Below are positions 43,692 to 52,032 of a stretch of 64,000 bases of DNA, piece by piece. This stretch comes from UBA8515 sp038323465 (GTDB taxonomy: Bacteria > Patescibacteriota > Minisyncoccia > Phycocordibacterales > UBA9973): contig JBBQGX010000002.1 of the NCBI GenBank assembly GCA_038323465.1, forward strand, positions 1-64,000, in the 5' to 3' direction. The position numbers were made by a program, and so were the translations under genes. The notes under the pieces are model-generated. The model worked only from the letters and a program-made list of their open reading frames with translations. It was not told the origin of the DNA and did no database searches. Position 1 is the first letter of the stretch. Each line of letters starts with the position of its first letter.

Positions 43692-45548
43692 ATGAAAAGA
43701 ATAAAAAATAATTTTATTTTAAATAAAAAAATAATAAAAAGCAAAGGGTTTAGCCTTGTTGAGACACTTGTCGCTATTTCTATTTTTTTAATTGTTTCTG
43801 TCGCTATATATTCTGGATTCACTGGTATTTTGAAAACAATGACAGTTGTTCGAGTGAAGGGGATTATGACAAATATAGCTAATGAACAGTTTGAAGTTGT
43901 GCGTAATTTATCATATCAAGATGTAGGTACGGTTCTAGGTATTCCTTCAGGAATTATTTCTCAGAGTCAAACTATAAATCGTGATGGTAAAGATTTTACA
44001 GTTGAGACTGTTGTACGGAATGTCGATGATCCTTTTGATGGGACTTTTAATGGCAATCCTCATGATTCATCTCCGGCCGATATGAAGATAATAGAGTTAA
44101 CTATCTCGTGTTCATCTTGCGTAGATAGTATATCTCCAATTTCTTTTACTACAAAAATTGCTCCTAAAAATCTTGAAACAGCCTCTACAAATGGAGCGCT
44201 TATCATAAGAGTTTTTGATTCATCAGGGGTACCAGTTTCTTCTGCTGATATAAATATAATAAATAATAGTGTTAATCCAAAAATAAACTTGAATGATCAA
44301 ACAGATATAAATGGGATACTTACCATTGTCGATGCTCCTCCTTCTAAAAATAGCTACCAAATAATAGTTACAAAAGATGGATATTCAACAGATCGTACTT
44401 ATGCGACAGGAGTGACGGGTAATCCAAATCCAACAAAACCAAACACCAGTGTTTTGTTACAACAAATCACTCAAATTTCTTTTATTATAGATCGTACTAG
44501 TAAAATAAATATTTTTACTTTGAATAATCAATGTGTTGCTACTCCATCATTTGGTTTTAGTATTTCAGGAAGTAAATTAATAGGAACTCCTAATGTTTAT
44601 AAATATCTAAATTCTTTTACGACTGATACTCTGGGTAAGAAAACACTATCTTCTATTGAGTGGGATACTTATAATATATCAGGAGCTGATAGTGTCTATG
44701 ATATTATTGGGACAAGTCCACTCCTTTCTCTTGGGGTTAATCCAAATATTGAGCAAGATTTACAAATTATTACAGCTCCTAAAAATGGTAAGAGACTACT
44801 CGTTGTAGTCAGAGATTCTTCGACCGGATTGCCTTTGTCTGATGCAATAGTTAAACTTACTGGACCAAATAGTTATTCTAAGAATATTGTCACGAATGAA
44901 GGATTTCTAAATCAAACTGATTGGAAAGGAGGTGATGGGCAGGAAGCTTTTGGTTATTTTAATATGTATTCAAATTCTGATGGAAATATTGAAAGTATTG
45001 CGTCTCCAGGTAATTTGAGTTTGAAAAAAGTTTCTGGAGTTTATTCTTCAAATGGTAATCTAACTTCCTCAATTTTTGATACAGGTTCATCTAGTAATTT
45101 TAGACAAATTATTTGGAATTCTGCTAGCCAACCTGCACAAACTGGTCCTAAAAGTGTAAGAGTTCAGATTGCAACATCTAATTGTATTAATGCTGGAGAT
45201 GATTATCCTGACTGTACTACGGGGACTTGGAATTTTGTTGGACCCGATGGAACTAGTTCCACGTACTATGATTCGACCAATCAAAACATAAACGCAATTC
45301 ATAATGAGAAGAGATACTTTCGTTATAAAATTTATTTATCAACTCTAAATACTTCATACACCCCAACAATATCTGATATTTCATTTACCTACACCTCAGC
45401 ATGTATTCCTCCCGGGCAAGTCTCTTTCTCTAGTCTTGTTTCAGGAAATTATACTATTTTAGTAACAAAGAATGGTTATAAAAGTATGTCAAAAAATGTC
45501 AGTATTTCAAATGACTGGACAAAATCTGAGATCGTGATTACACCTTGA
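43692..45548 (+). CDS. Large prepilin-like protein with carboxypeptidase-regulatory domains
   Basis: The prepilin peptidase site is KG/FSLVETLVAISIF (Glu at +5), followed by the usual hydrophobic helix. At 618 residues it is several times the size of a major pilin. Residues ~160-250 contain a carboxypeptidase-regulatory/CnaB-like domain (GALIIRVFDSSGVPVSSADI, GYSTDRTYATG), with a second-type repeat near residue 360 (LLVVVRDSSTGLPLSDAIV) and a third PEGA-like segment at the end (SGNYTILVTKNGYKSMSK). Between them is a beta-rich domain (NFRQIIWNSASQPAQTGPKS). A low-abundance tip pilin carrying adhesive domains is a likely role. Confidence 0.8.
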   Translation: MKRIKNNFILNKKIIKSKGFSLVETLVAISIFLIVSVAIYSGFTGILKTMTVVRVKGIMTNIANEQFEVVRNLSYQDVGTVLGIPSGIISQSQTINRDGKDFTVETVVRNVDDPFDGTFNGNPHDSSPADMKIIELTISCSSCVDSISPISFTTKIAPKNLETASTNGALIIRVFDSSGVPVSSADINIINNSVNPKINLNDQTDINGILTIVDAPPSKNSYQIIVTKDGYSTDRTYATGVTGNPNPTKPNTSVLLQQITQISFIIDRTSKINIFTLNNQCVATPSFGFSISGSKLIGTPNVYKYLNSFTTDTLGKKTLSSIEWDTYNISGADSVYDIIGTSPLLSLGVNPNIEQDLQIITAPKNGKRLLVVVRDSSTGLPLSDAIVKLTGPNSYSKNIVTNEGFLNQTDWKGGDGQEAFGYFNMYSNSDGNIESIASPGNLSLKKVSGVYSSNGNLTSSIFDTGSSSNFRQIIWNSASQPAQTGPKSVRVQIATSNCINAGDDYPDCTTGTWNFVGPDGTSSTYYDSTNQNINAIHNEKRYFRYKIYLSTLNTSYTPTISDISFTYTSACIPPGQVSFSSLVSGNYTILVTKNGYKSMSKNVSISNDWTKSEIVITP

Positions 45549-45553
45549 ATATT

Positions 45554-46174
45554 ATGTCTATAAATATAAATATAAATAATAATAAAGGATTAACGCTACT
45601 GGAAGTAGTTATTAGTATAGCTATTTTTTCTCTAGTGATGGCATTAGTTGGGATCTTTGCCCGTGATATTTTCTTTTATGACGATGTGTTCTCTGGTGGA
45701 CTAACCGCTTATGATGAAGCCAAGAAAGTTCTTCAGCCTGTTGCTTCTGAAGTTCGTTCTGCATCACCTTCATCCCTCGGATCTTATCCTCTTGAAACAG
45801 TTGGTGCTACAACATTTATTTTTTTTACAGATATTAATAATGATGGATTGAAAGAGAGAATTAGATATTTTTTATCAGGAAATATTTTAAAAAGAGGAGT
45901 CATCTCTCCGTCTGGAAATCCTTTGCAGTACTCATCTAATAATGAGATTGTTACAGAAGTTGTCCATAGTATAGTAAATGATTCAATTCCTATTTTTACT
46001 TATTATAATTCTAATTATAATGGTAGTACTCAAGCACTAGTGCAACCAGTTTCAGTACTTGATGTGCGTCTTGTAAAAATAACATTGGTGATTGACACTA
46101 ACCCAAATAAACCTCCAGGACCAGTAACAATCACAACACAAGTTAGTATTCGTAATCTTAAGGATAATTTATAA
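45554..46174 (+). CDS. Minor prepilin
   Basis: I use ATG 45554; a TTG at 45545 inside the previous gene is the alternative. The N-terminus NNKG/LTLLEVVISIAIFSLVM is a typical class III/type IV prepilin leader with Glu at +5. The remainder is a compact ~180-residue beta-rich globular part (DEAKKVLQPVASEVRSASPS, TTFIFFTDINNDGLKERIRY), similar to PilW/PulJ-type minor pilins. Minor pilins prime assembly and sit at the tip. The stop TAA shares a base with the ATG of the next gene. Confidence 0.8.
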   Translation: MSINININNNKGLTLLEVVISIAIFSLVMALVGIFARDIFFYDDVFSGGLTAYDEAKKVLQPVASEVRSASPSSLGSYPLETVGATTFIFFTDINNDGLKERIRYFLSGNILKRGVISPSGNPLQYSSNNEIVTEVVHSIVNDSIPIFTYYNSNYNGSTQALVQPVSVLDVRLVKITLVIDTNPNKPPGPVTITTQVSIRNLKDNL

Positions 46175-47643
46175 TGATAAATATAATTAAAAATGATAAA
46201 TACTCTCGTGGAATTGCACTTATTAATGTGATTATATTTTCTGCCTTGGCTGTTTCGATTGTTATTTTTTATGTTTCTTGGGTTTCTTCAAGTATTTTAT
46301 TAACTAGAAGAACTTTATACAAAGAACAAGCTTTTCAAATAGCTGAAGCAGGCATTGATTATTATCGTTGGCATTTATCTCATAATCCGAATGATTTTAA
46401 GGATGGAACAAATAATAATGGACCGTATACTCATTTATTTAAAGATAAAGATGGAAATAATATTGGTAGCTTTATTTTAACTGTTATTCCTCCAATTGTT
46501 GGTTCGACTATTATTACTATTAAATCAGAAGGACGTGTCGATATTTATCCTTCAATCAAAAGAACAATTCAAACAAAACTAGCTATTTCTTCTTTTGCTA
46601 AGTATGCGATTGTTGCTGATGATATTATGCGCTTTGGAGAAGGAACAGAAATCTTTGGCCCAGTACATTCTAATAATGGAATCCGGTTCGACGGGATTGC
46701 TCATAATATTGTAACTAGTGCACTTTCTTCATATAATGACCCAGACCATGTTGGGAATAGTGAATTTGGGGTTCATACTCATGTGAATTCTCCTGGACCA
46801 AGTATTAATGATAATTTCCGTTTAGAAGAAGCCCCACCTAAAAATCCAGTTCCTGAGAGACCAGATGTTTTTCTTGTAGGGCGTAGATTCCCAGTACCGC
46901 AATCTGACTTTACGGGTATTACTAATGATCTTTCAAAAATTAAAACTAATGCACAATCTGGTGGTAAATATCTCGCATCGTCTGGTTCATTAGGTTACCA
47001 TATTGTTCTTAAGGTTGATGATACTTATAGTGTCTATAAAGTTACAGGTTTGACCTCTGCTTCACCTAGTTGTTCAAGTACTTCTAATGGAGGAGATCCT
47101 ACATGGAAAACTTGGAGTATTGGAACTGAGACATTTATAGGTAATTATAATAATCCAGGTAATGGACTTATTTTTGTGGAGGACGATGTTTGGGTTGATG
47201 GTAAAATAAATACAGCTCGAATTACAATTGCAGCTGGAAAATTTCCAGATCAATCGAGTACTCATAAAAATATTATTATAAATAAAGATTTGCTTTATAC
47301 TAATTATGACGGTCAAGATAGCATAGGGCTCATATCTCAAGAAGATGTAAATGTTGGAATGGAAAGTGAAGACAGTTTTCGTATAGACGCAGCACTAATG
47401 GCCAATAATGGAAGAGTAGGGAGACATTATTATAGCGACTCTTGTTCTTATTCTAATAGAACAAAATTAACATTATATGGGATGATTGGTAGTAATAAAA
47501 GATATGGTTTTGCTTATACTGATGGAACTGGTTACAATGAACGTACTATTATATATGATGCAAATCTTTTATATGGACCACCACCATCTTTTCCATTGAC
47601 ATCTGACAAATACTCCACTATCTCATGGGATGAAATAGAGTGA
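46174..47643 (+). CDS. PilX/PilY-like pilus-associated protein
   Basis: The N-terminus SRGIALINVIIFSALAVSIV is a prepilin-like helix but lacks the Glu at +5 (an Asn is there), a feature of the GspK/PilX group at the pilus tip. A helical spine (LYKEQAFQIAEAGIDYYRWH) leads into a ~380-residue secreted domain with KYAIVADDIMRFGEGTEIFG and HSNNGIRFDG (a beta-helix-like DUF family seen with pilX genes). It is the last gene of the pilus operon and is followed by a terminator at 47653. Confidence 0.75.
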   Translation: MINIIKNDKYSRGIALINVIIFSALAVSIVIFYVSWVSSSILLTRRTLYKEQAFQIAEAGIDYYRWHLSHNPNDFKDGTNNNGPYTHLFKDKDGNNIGSFILTVIPPIVGSTIITIKSEGRVDIYPSIKRTIQTKLAISSFAKYAIVADDIMRFGEGTEIFGPVHSNNGIRFDGIAHNIVTSALSSYNDPDHVGNSEFGVHTHVNSPGPSINDNFRLEEAPPKNPVPERPDVFLVGRRFPVPQSDFTGITNDLSKIKTNAQSGGKYLASSGSLGYHIVLKVDDTYSVYKVTGLTSASPSCSSTSNGGDPTWKTWSIGTETFIGNYNNPGNGLIFVEDDVWVDGKINTARITIAAGKFPDQSSTHKNIIINKDLLYTNYDGQDSIGLISQEDVNVGMESEDSFRIDAALMANNGRVGRHYYSDSCSYSNRTKLTLYGMIGSNKRYGFAYTDGTGYNERTIIYDANLLYGPPPSFPLTSDKYSTISWDEIE

Positions 47644-47652
47644 TTTTGCATG

Positions 47653-47694
47653 TCAAAATACACATACAAGCTATGACTTATATGTGTATTTTGA
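47653..47694. terminator. 14-bp perfect stem terminator after the pilus operon
   Basis: TCAAAATACACATA (47653-47666) is perfectly complementary to 47681-47694, with a 14-base loop. It lies 9 bases after the stop of the 46174 gene. Confidence 0.75.
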
Positions 47695-47725
47695 TGAAAA
47701 AAGAGATAATTTAATCAAAATATGT

Positions 47726-47731
47726 TATAAT
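47726..47731 (+). promoter_or_regulatory. -10 element of tpiA-pgk
   Basis: TATAAT ends eight bases before the tpiA ATG at 47740, giving a leaderless or nearly leaderless transcript. Confidence 0.5.
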
Positions 47732-47739
47732 AAAAATAT

Positions 47740-48504
47740 ATGTTGAATGTAAATAAGCTTGTTGTTGCTAATTGGAAAATGAACCCATCCTCAATAAAAG
47801 AAGTTGAATTTATTTATAAAGGTATTTCTTCTTATCTAAAAAAAATAAAAAATGTAGAAACAGTAATTTGTCCACCTTTCCCATATCTATATATACCTAA
47901 AAAATTAAAAATTAATAATATAAAAACCGGTAGTCAAGATGTTTTTAATGAGAAAGAAGGACCTTATACTGGGGAGGTCTCTTTCTTGATGTTAAAGAAT
48001 TTTGATGTCAAGTATGTAATTGTTGGTCACTCAGAAAGAAGAACCCTTGGTGATACAAATCAAGATATAAATAATAAAATTCTGACAATTTTGAAAGGAA
48101 AAGCAACTCCAATATTTTGTATAGGAGAAAAAGAAAGAGATCATAATGGTTTTTACTTATCTTATATCAAACAGCAAATTATAGAAGCGTTAGCTGGAGT
48201 AATGAAATCTCAAATTAAAAATATTGTTTTCGCTTATGAGCCAGTCTGGGCTATCGGAGCAAATGCGACTCGAGTAGCAACAGTAGCTGAATTTATCGAA
48301 ACGAGAATTTTTATAAAGAAAATAATTTCTGATTTATATGATATAAAAACGGCAAATGCAGTTAGAATAATATATGGAGGATCAGTTAATCAGACAAATG
48401 CCAAATCATTTATAGAGGAGGGTGGAGCTGATGGATTACTTGTTGGTCGTGATAGTTTGAATATAAAGAAGTTTAAAGAGATTATTAATTTGGCATCTAA
48501 ATAA
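47740..48504 (+). CDS. tpiA: Triosephosphate isomerase
   Basis: The enzyme interconverts dihydroxyacetone phosphate and glyceraldehyde 3-phosphate in glycolysis. All family landmarks are present: NWKMNPSS near residue 11 (catalytic Lys), VGHSERRTLG (catalytic His), YEPVWAIGANATR (catalytic Glu) and the phosphate-gripping IIYGGSVNQTN and ADGLLVGRDSL. Length (254) is normal. It lies directly upstream of pgk with a 1-base gap, a common glycolytic pairing. Its presence indicates that lower glycolysis is kept even in this reduced genome. Confidence 0.95.
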   Translation: MLNVNKLVVANWKMNPSSIKEVEFIYKGISSYLKKIKNVETVICPPFPYLYIPKKLKINNIKTGSQDVFNEKEGPYTGEVSFLMLKNFDVKYVIVGHSERRTLGDTNQDINNKILTILKGKATPIFCIGEKERDHNGFYLSYIKQQIIEALAGVMKSQIKNIVFAYEPVWAIGANATRVATVAEFIETRIFIKKIISDLYDIKTANAVRIIYGGSVNQTNAKSFIEEGGADGLLVGRDSLNIKKFKEIINLASK

Positions 48505-48505
48505 A

Positions 48506-49627
48506 ATGAAATCAATAAAAGACATAGAAAATTTGAAAGGAAAGAAAGTGGTTGTTCGAGTAGATTATAATGTTCCTATGGATGGCGATAAAATAACAGA
48601 TGATTTTCGTATTAGGGCATCATTACCTACTATCGAATATTTACAGAAGAAGGGGGCTATTGTAGTACTACTAGCTCATATAGGGGACGATGCGACTAGT
48701 AGTTTAAAACCAGTAGCGATAAGACTTAAAAAATTTATTTCAAATCTTAATTTTATTGAAACTTCTATTTTTTCAGATAATACAGAAAAAATTGTAAATA
48801 ATTTAAAGAGTGGAGATGTGGTACTACTTGAAAATCTTCGCCGAGAAATAGGGGAGAAGAAAAATGCACCGTCTTTTGCGAGAGCTCTTTCACGATACGG
48901 AACTATCTTTGTAAATGATGCATTTTCAGTCTCACATCGTCCCCATGCTTCCATCGTAGGGATTACGAAATACCTACCAGGCTATGCTGGGTTACAAATG
49001 ATAGATGAAGTTAATCATTTATCAAAAGCTTTTAATCCAAAACATCCATTTTTATTTATTCTTGGTGGTGCTAAATTTGAAACAAAAATTCCACTCATAA
49101 AGAAATTCCTTCGTGACGCAGATCATGTCTTTATAGGGGGAGCACTTGCCAATGATTTCTTTAGAGCAAAGGGATATACTGTTGGCACATCACTAGTAAG
49201 TGATGGAAATATTTCCATAAAACCTTTTGCAAAAAGTAGTAATTTGATAATTCCTATTGATGTGATTGCAAGTAAAGACGGAAAGACTCGCGATATTAAA
49301 CCAAGTGATGTTGCATCCGATGAATGTATTGTCGATATAGGTAATGAGACAGTTACTAAATTGGGTGAACTTATCGAGAAAGCAAGTTTTATCCTTTGGA
49401 ATGGACCACTTGGTAAATATGAAAGTGGATTTTCTTCATCAACTGAAAAAATATTGAAATTAATTTCAAAAAGTAAAGCCAATAGTGTAATAGGTGGAGG
49501 AGATACTGTAGCAATAATTTCTAAATTAAAACTCGGTGATAAGCTCGGATTTGTTTCAACTGGGGGAGGGGCGACACTCGATTTCCTTGCAAAAGGAACA
49601 CTGCCGGGGATTAAAGCATTGAAATAA
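48506..49627 (+). CDS. pgk: Phosphoglycerate kinase
   Basis: It makes ATP from 1,3-bisphosphoglycerate. Motifs include VVVRVDYNVPMDGDKITDDF at the N-terminus, SVSHRPHASIVGI, LGGAKFETKIPLI, LWNGPLGKYE and the C-terminal GGGDTVAII and STGGGATLDFLAKGTLPG. At 373 residues it is about 20-25 residues shorter than most bacterial forms, with shorter surface loops. It is cotranscribed with tpiA and ended by the terminator at 49636. Confidence 0.95.
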   Translation: MKSIKDIENLKGKKVVVRVDYNVPMDGDKITDDFRIRASLPTIEYLQKKGAIVVLLAHIGDDATSSLKPVAIRLKKFISNLNFIETSIFSDNTEKIVNNLKSGDVVLLENLRREIGEKKNAPSFARALSRYGTIFVNDAFSVSHRPHASIVGITKYLPGYAGLQMIDEVNHLSKAFNPKHPFLFILGGAKFETKIPLIKKFLRDADHVFIGGALANDFFRAKGYTVGTSLVSDGNISIKPFAKSSNLIIPIDVIASKDGKTRDIKPSDVASDECIVDIGNETVTKLGELIEKASFILWNGPLGKYESGFSSSTEKILKLISKSKANSVIGGGDTVAIISKLKLGDKLGFVSTGGGATLDFLAKGTLPGIKALK

Positions 49628-49635
49628 AAATAAAA

Positions 49636-49686
49636 ATAAATATAAAATACCACACAATCTTCGCTTGCGTGGTATTTTATATTTAT
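49636..49686. terminator. 22-bp stem terminator after pgk
   Basis: Arms 49636-49657 and 49665-49686 pair over 22 bases with a single mismatch around TCTTCGC. The ends are A-rich and T-rich. Confidence 0.85.
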
Positions 49687-49714
49687 AATCATTTTTTATG
49701 TTACAATCATCAAT

Positions 49715-51379
49715 ATGCCAAATCATGTTGAACTACTTGATCTTCTTTTAAAAAATCGTGGAATAAGGGATGAAGATAAAGATAAATTTTTGAATCCATC
49801 TTATGATAGAGATTTATATGACCCATATCTGATGAAAGATATGGAGAGGGCTTGCGTGCGAATATTTGAGGCTACTGAAGCAGACGAGAAAATTGTCGTT
49901 TATACTGATTATGATTGTGACGGAATTCCAGCCGCGGTTATGATTCATGATTTTTTTGATAAGATTGGATATAAAAATTATGAAATATATATACCCGATA
50001 GACACGATGAAGGGTATGGACTCCACTTGGATGCTATAGATGAATTTATAAATGATGGAGTAAATCTCTTAATTACTTTCGATTTAGGTATAACCGCAAT
50101 AGAAGAAGTTATAAAAGCCGAAGCTTCCGGTATAAATGTTATTATTACAGATCATCATTTACCCAGTCTTTTAGGTATTCCTAAGGCTTATGCTGTTGTT
50201 AATCCAAAACAAGAAGGATGTAGTTATCCTGATAAGATGCTTTGTGGAGCAGGAATTGCTTTTAAATTTATTCAAGCTCTCATTCTAAAATATGGAGAAT
50301 ATTGGAAGATAAATAAAGGTTGGGAAAAATGGTTGCTTGATATGGTGGGTGTTGCAACCCTTGCTGATCAGGTCCCTTTACTTAATGAAAACCGGACACT
50401 AGCATTTTATGGGCTAAAAGTTTTACAAAAAGGTCGCCGACCAGGACTCACAGAGATTTTTAAAAAGGCTGGAGTTGATATAACTAAATTAAATGAAGAA
50501 GATGTGACATTCACACTTGCTCCACGTTTAAATGCAGCTAGCCGTATGGCAAGCCCGATGATGGCATATGAGGCACTTGCGGCAACTGATATTGTAGAAG
50601 CAAAGACTTTAGCTGATGCTTTAGCTAAGGTAAATGATGAACGTAAATATACCGTTGCGAATATTATGAAAGAGGTAAGCAAAACAATGGAGAAGAGGGA
50701 AAAGAAGGGAATTATAGTAATAGGTAATCCAAAGTGGAGGATAGGAGTTCTTGGAATAGTAGCTTCGAAGATTGTAGAGGAGCACAAGAAATCAGTTTTT
50801 GTTTGGGGTTCTGATGGTTCAGATGATTTAAAAGGGTCTTGTCGTTCCTACGGAAGTGCAAATCTTGTAGATATAATGAATGCATTGCCTACTGGTTCTC
50901 TTCTTGGTTTTGGCGGTCATGCAGGAGCAGGTGGATTTTCTGTTTCTCATACAGAAATACATTTTTTAGAAGAGAGAATTTTGAAAGTCTGTGGTAGTAG
51001 TGATGAAGAAGTAAAAGAAAAAGTGCAAGATGATGGTATTGATGCGATTATCAACATTGATGATATTACAAGTGAGAATTATAATGTCATTGAAAAATTG
51101 GCTCCATATGGAGTAGGGAATCCAAAACCAAAATTTTTATTGAAGGATGTACCAATATTTGGAATTAAAGAATTTGGAAAAGAGAAAAACCATTTAGAAT
51201 TAATATTTACAAATAGTAGAGGGAGACAGATAAAAGGAATTGCATTCTTTAAAACAAGAGATAGTTATAAGAGTTCGCTTTCTGTGGGGGATAGGATAAA
51301 CATGATTGCCACATTTGAAAAGAGTACTTTTGCTGGTCGTACCGAGCTAAGGTTGAGAATTGTTGATATTTTGTGTTAA
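49715..51379 (+). CDS. recJ: Single-stranded-DNA exonuclease RecJ
   Basis: It degrades single-stranded DNA 5' to 3' in recombination and mismatch repair and may process incoming DNA. DHH domain motifs are VYTDYDCDGIPAAVMI (motif I), FDLGITAIEEV (motif II), ITDHHLPS (motif III) and LDMVGVATLADQVPL (motif IV). The DHHA1 part has LLGFGGHAGAGGFSVS. A C-terminal OB fold (LAPYGVGNPKPKF ... RTELRLRIVDI) completes it. Length (554) is within the RecJ range. A TACAAT at 49702-49707 lies seven bases before the ATG. Confidence 0.95.
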   Translation: MPNHVELLDLLLKNRGIRDEDKDKFLNPSYDRDLYDPYLMKDMERACVRIFEATEADEKIVVYTDYDCDGIPAAVMIHDFFDKIGYKNYEIYIPDRHDEGYGLHLDAIDEFINDGVNLLITFDLGITAIEEVIKAEASGINVIITDHHLPSLLGIPKAYAVVNPKQEGCSYPDKMLCGAGIAFKFIQALILKYGEYWKINKGWEKWLLDMVGVATLADQVPLLNENRTLAFYGLKVLQKGRRPGLTEIFKKAGVDITKLNEEDVTFTLAPRLNAASRMASPMMAYEALAATDIVEAKTLADALAKVNDERKYTVANIMKEVSKTMEKREKKGIIVIGNPKWRIGVLGIVASKIVEEHKKSVFVWGSDGSDDLKGSCRSYGSANLVDIMNALPTGSLLGFGGHAGAGGFSVSHTEIHFLEERILKVCGSSDEEVKEKVQDDGIDAIINIDDITSENYNVIEKLAPYGVGNPKPKFLLKDVPIFGIKEFGKEKNHLELIFTNSRGRQIKGIAFFKTRDSYKSSLSVGDRINMIATFEKSTFAGRTELRLRIVDILC

Positions 51380-51388
51380 AATATTTTT

Positions 51389-51889
51389 ATGTTAAAAAAT
51401 CTAGAAATTTATACAGACGGTTCCTCATTAGGTAATCCGGGTCCAGGTGGCTGGGGGACGGTAATAATTAATAATAAAGAATTAATAATTAAGAATGGAA
51501 AATCAGAACCAACAATCGTAGAACTTGGAGGGTTTGAGAAAAATACTACCAATAATCGCATGGAAATGATGGCTGTTGTTGAAGCGCTTAAATATATTCG
51601 GAAGTCGGACTTCCGAATATCTGATGTGATCATTCATGCTGATTCTGCTTATGTACTCGGAGGTGTGACTTCTTGGGTATTTAATTGGGAGAAGAATGGA
51701 TGGAAAACTTCTAAAAAGGAGCCAGTGCTGAATCAAGATTTATGGAAAGAATTGATCTCTCTCGTTCGTTCCTCTAAATGCGATTTGAAATGGCAAAAAG
51801 TAAAAGGGCATTCTGGTATCGAGTACAACGAACTCGCTGACCAGATAGCGACAACTTGTGCAGGTTTGCAAAAAAACCATCATAAATAA
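51389..51889 (+). CDS. rnhA: Ribonuclease HI
   Basis: It cuts RNA in RNA-DNA hybrids. The four catalytic carboxylates are in place: Asp in IYTDGSSLGNPGPGGWG, Glu in TNNRMEMMAV, Asp in IIHADSAYV, and Asp in YNELADQIA, with the catalytic-loop His in VKGHSGIEYN. Length (166) is normal. The codons between the second and third motifs include a perfect 27-base palindrome (51594-51620) encoding IRKSDFRIS; see findings. It begins 9 bases after recJ, and TAAAAT (51377-51382) lies six bases before its ATG. Confidence 0.93.
   Translation: MLKNLEIYTDGSSLGNPGPGGWGTVIINNKELIIKNGKSEPTIVELGGFEKNTTNNRMEMMAVVEALKYIRKSDFRISDVIIHADSAYVLGGVTSWVFNWEKNGWKTSKKEPVLNQDLWKELISLVRSSKCDLKWQKVKGHSGIEYNELADQIATTCAGLQKNHHK
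51594..51620. repeat. Perfect 27-base palindrome inside rnhA
   Basis: ATATTCGGAAGTC (51594-51606) and GACTTCCGAATAT (51608-51620) are perfect inverted arms around a single G. It lies within coding sequence, just before the HADSAYV motif. Confidence 0.85.
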
Positions 51890-51904
51890 TTTATGTGTTT
51901 AAAT

Positions 51905-52019
51905 AAAAAGAAACAGAATAGCTCTTCCCATAGGACACGGATATTTTTCTGCTGAAAAATTCCTCGTGCTCGGCTCGACAGCCTCCCAAGCTCCTCTGAT
52001 AAGACTATTCTGTTTATTT
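51905..52019. repeat. Large intergenic hairpin between rnhA and comEC
   Basis: AAACAGAATAG (51911-51921) pairs with CTATTCTGTTT (~52006-52016), flanked by imperfectly matched AT-rich sequence. The ~84-base GC-rich loop contains CATAGGACACGGATA, loosely like the conserved palindrome loops (CCCTACACGGATA), and an inner A/T stem around TTTTTCTGCTGAAAAA. It may act as a terminator or be a diverged member of the conserved-loop palindromes. Confidence 0.45.
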
Positions 52020-52032
52020 TTATAAAATTAGC

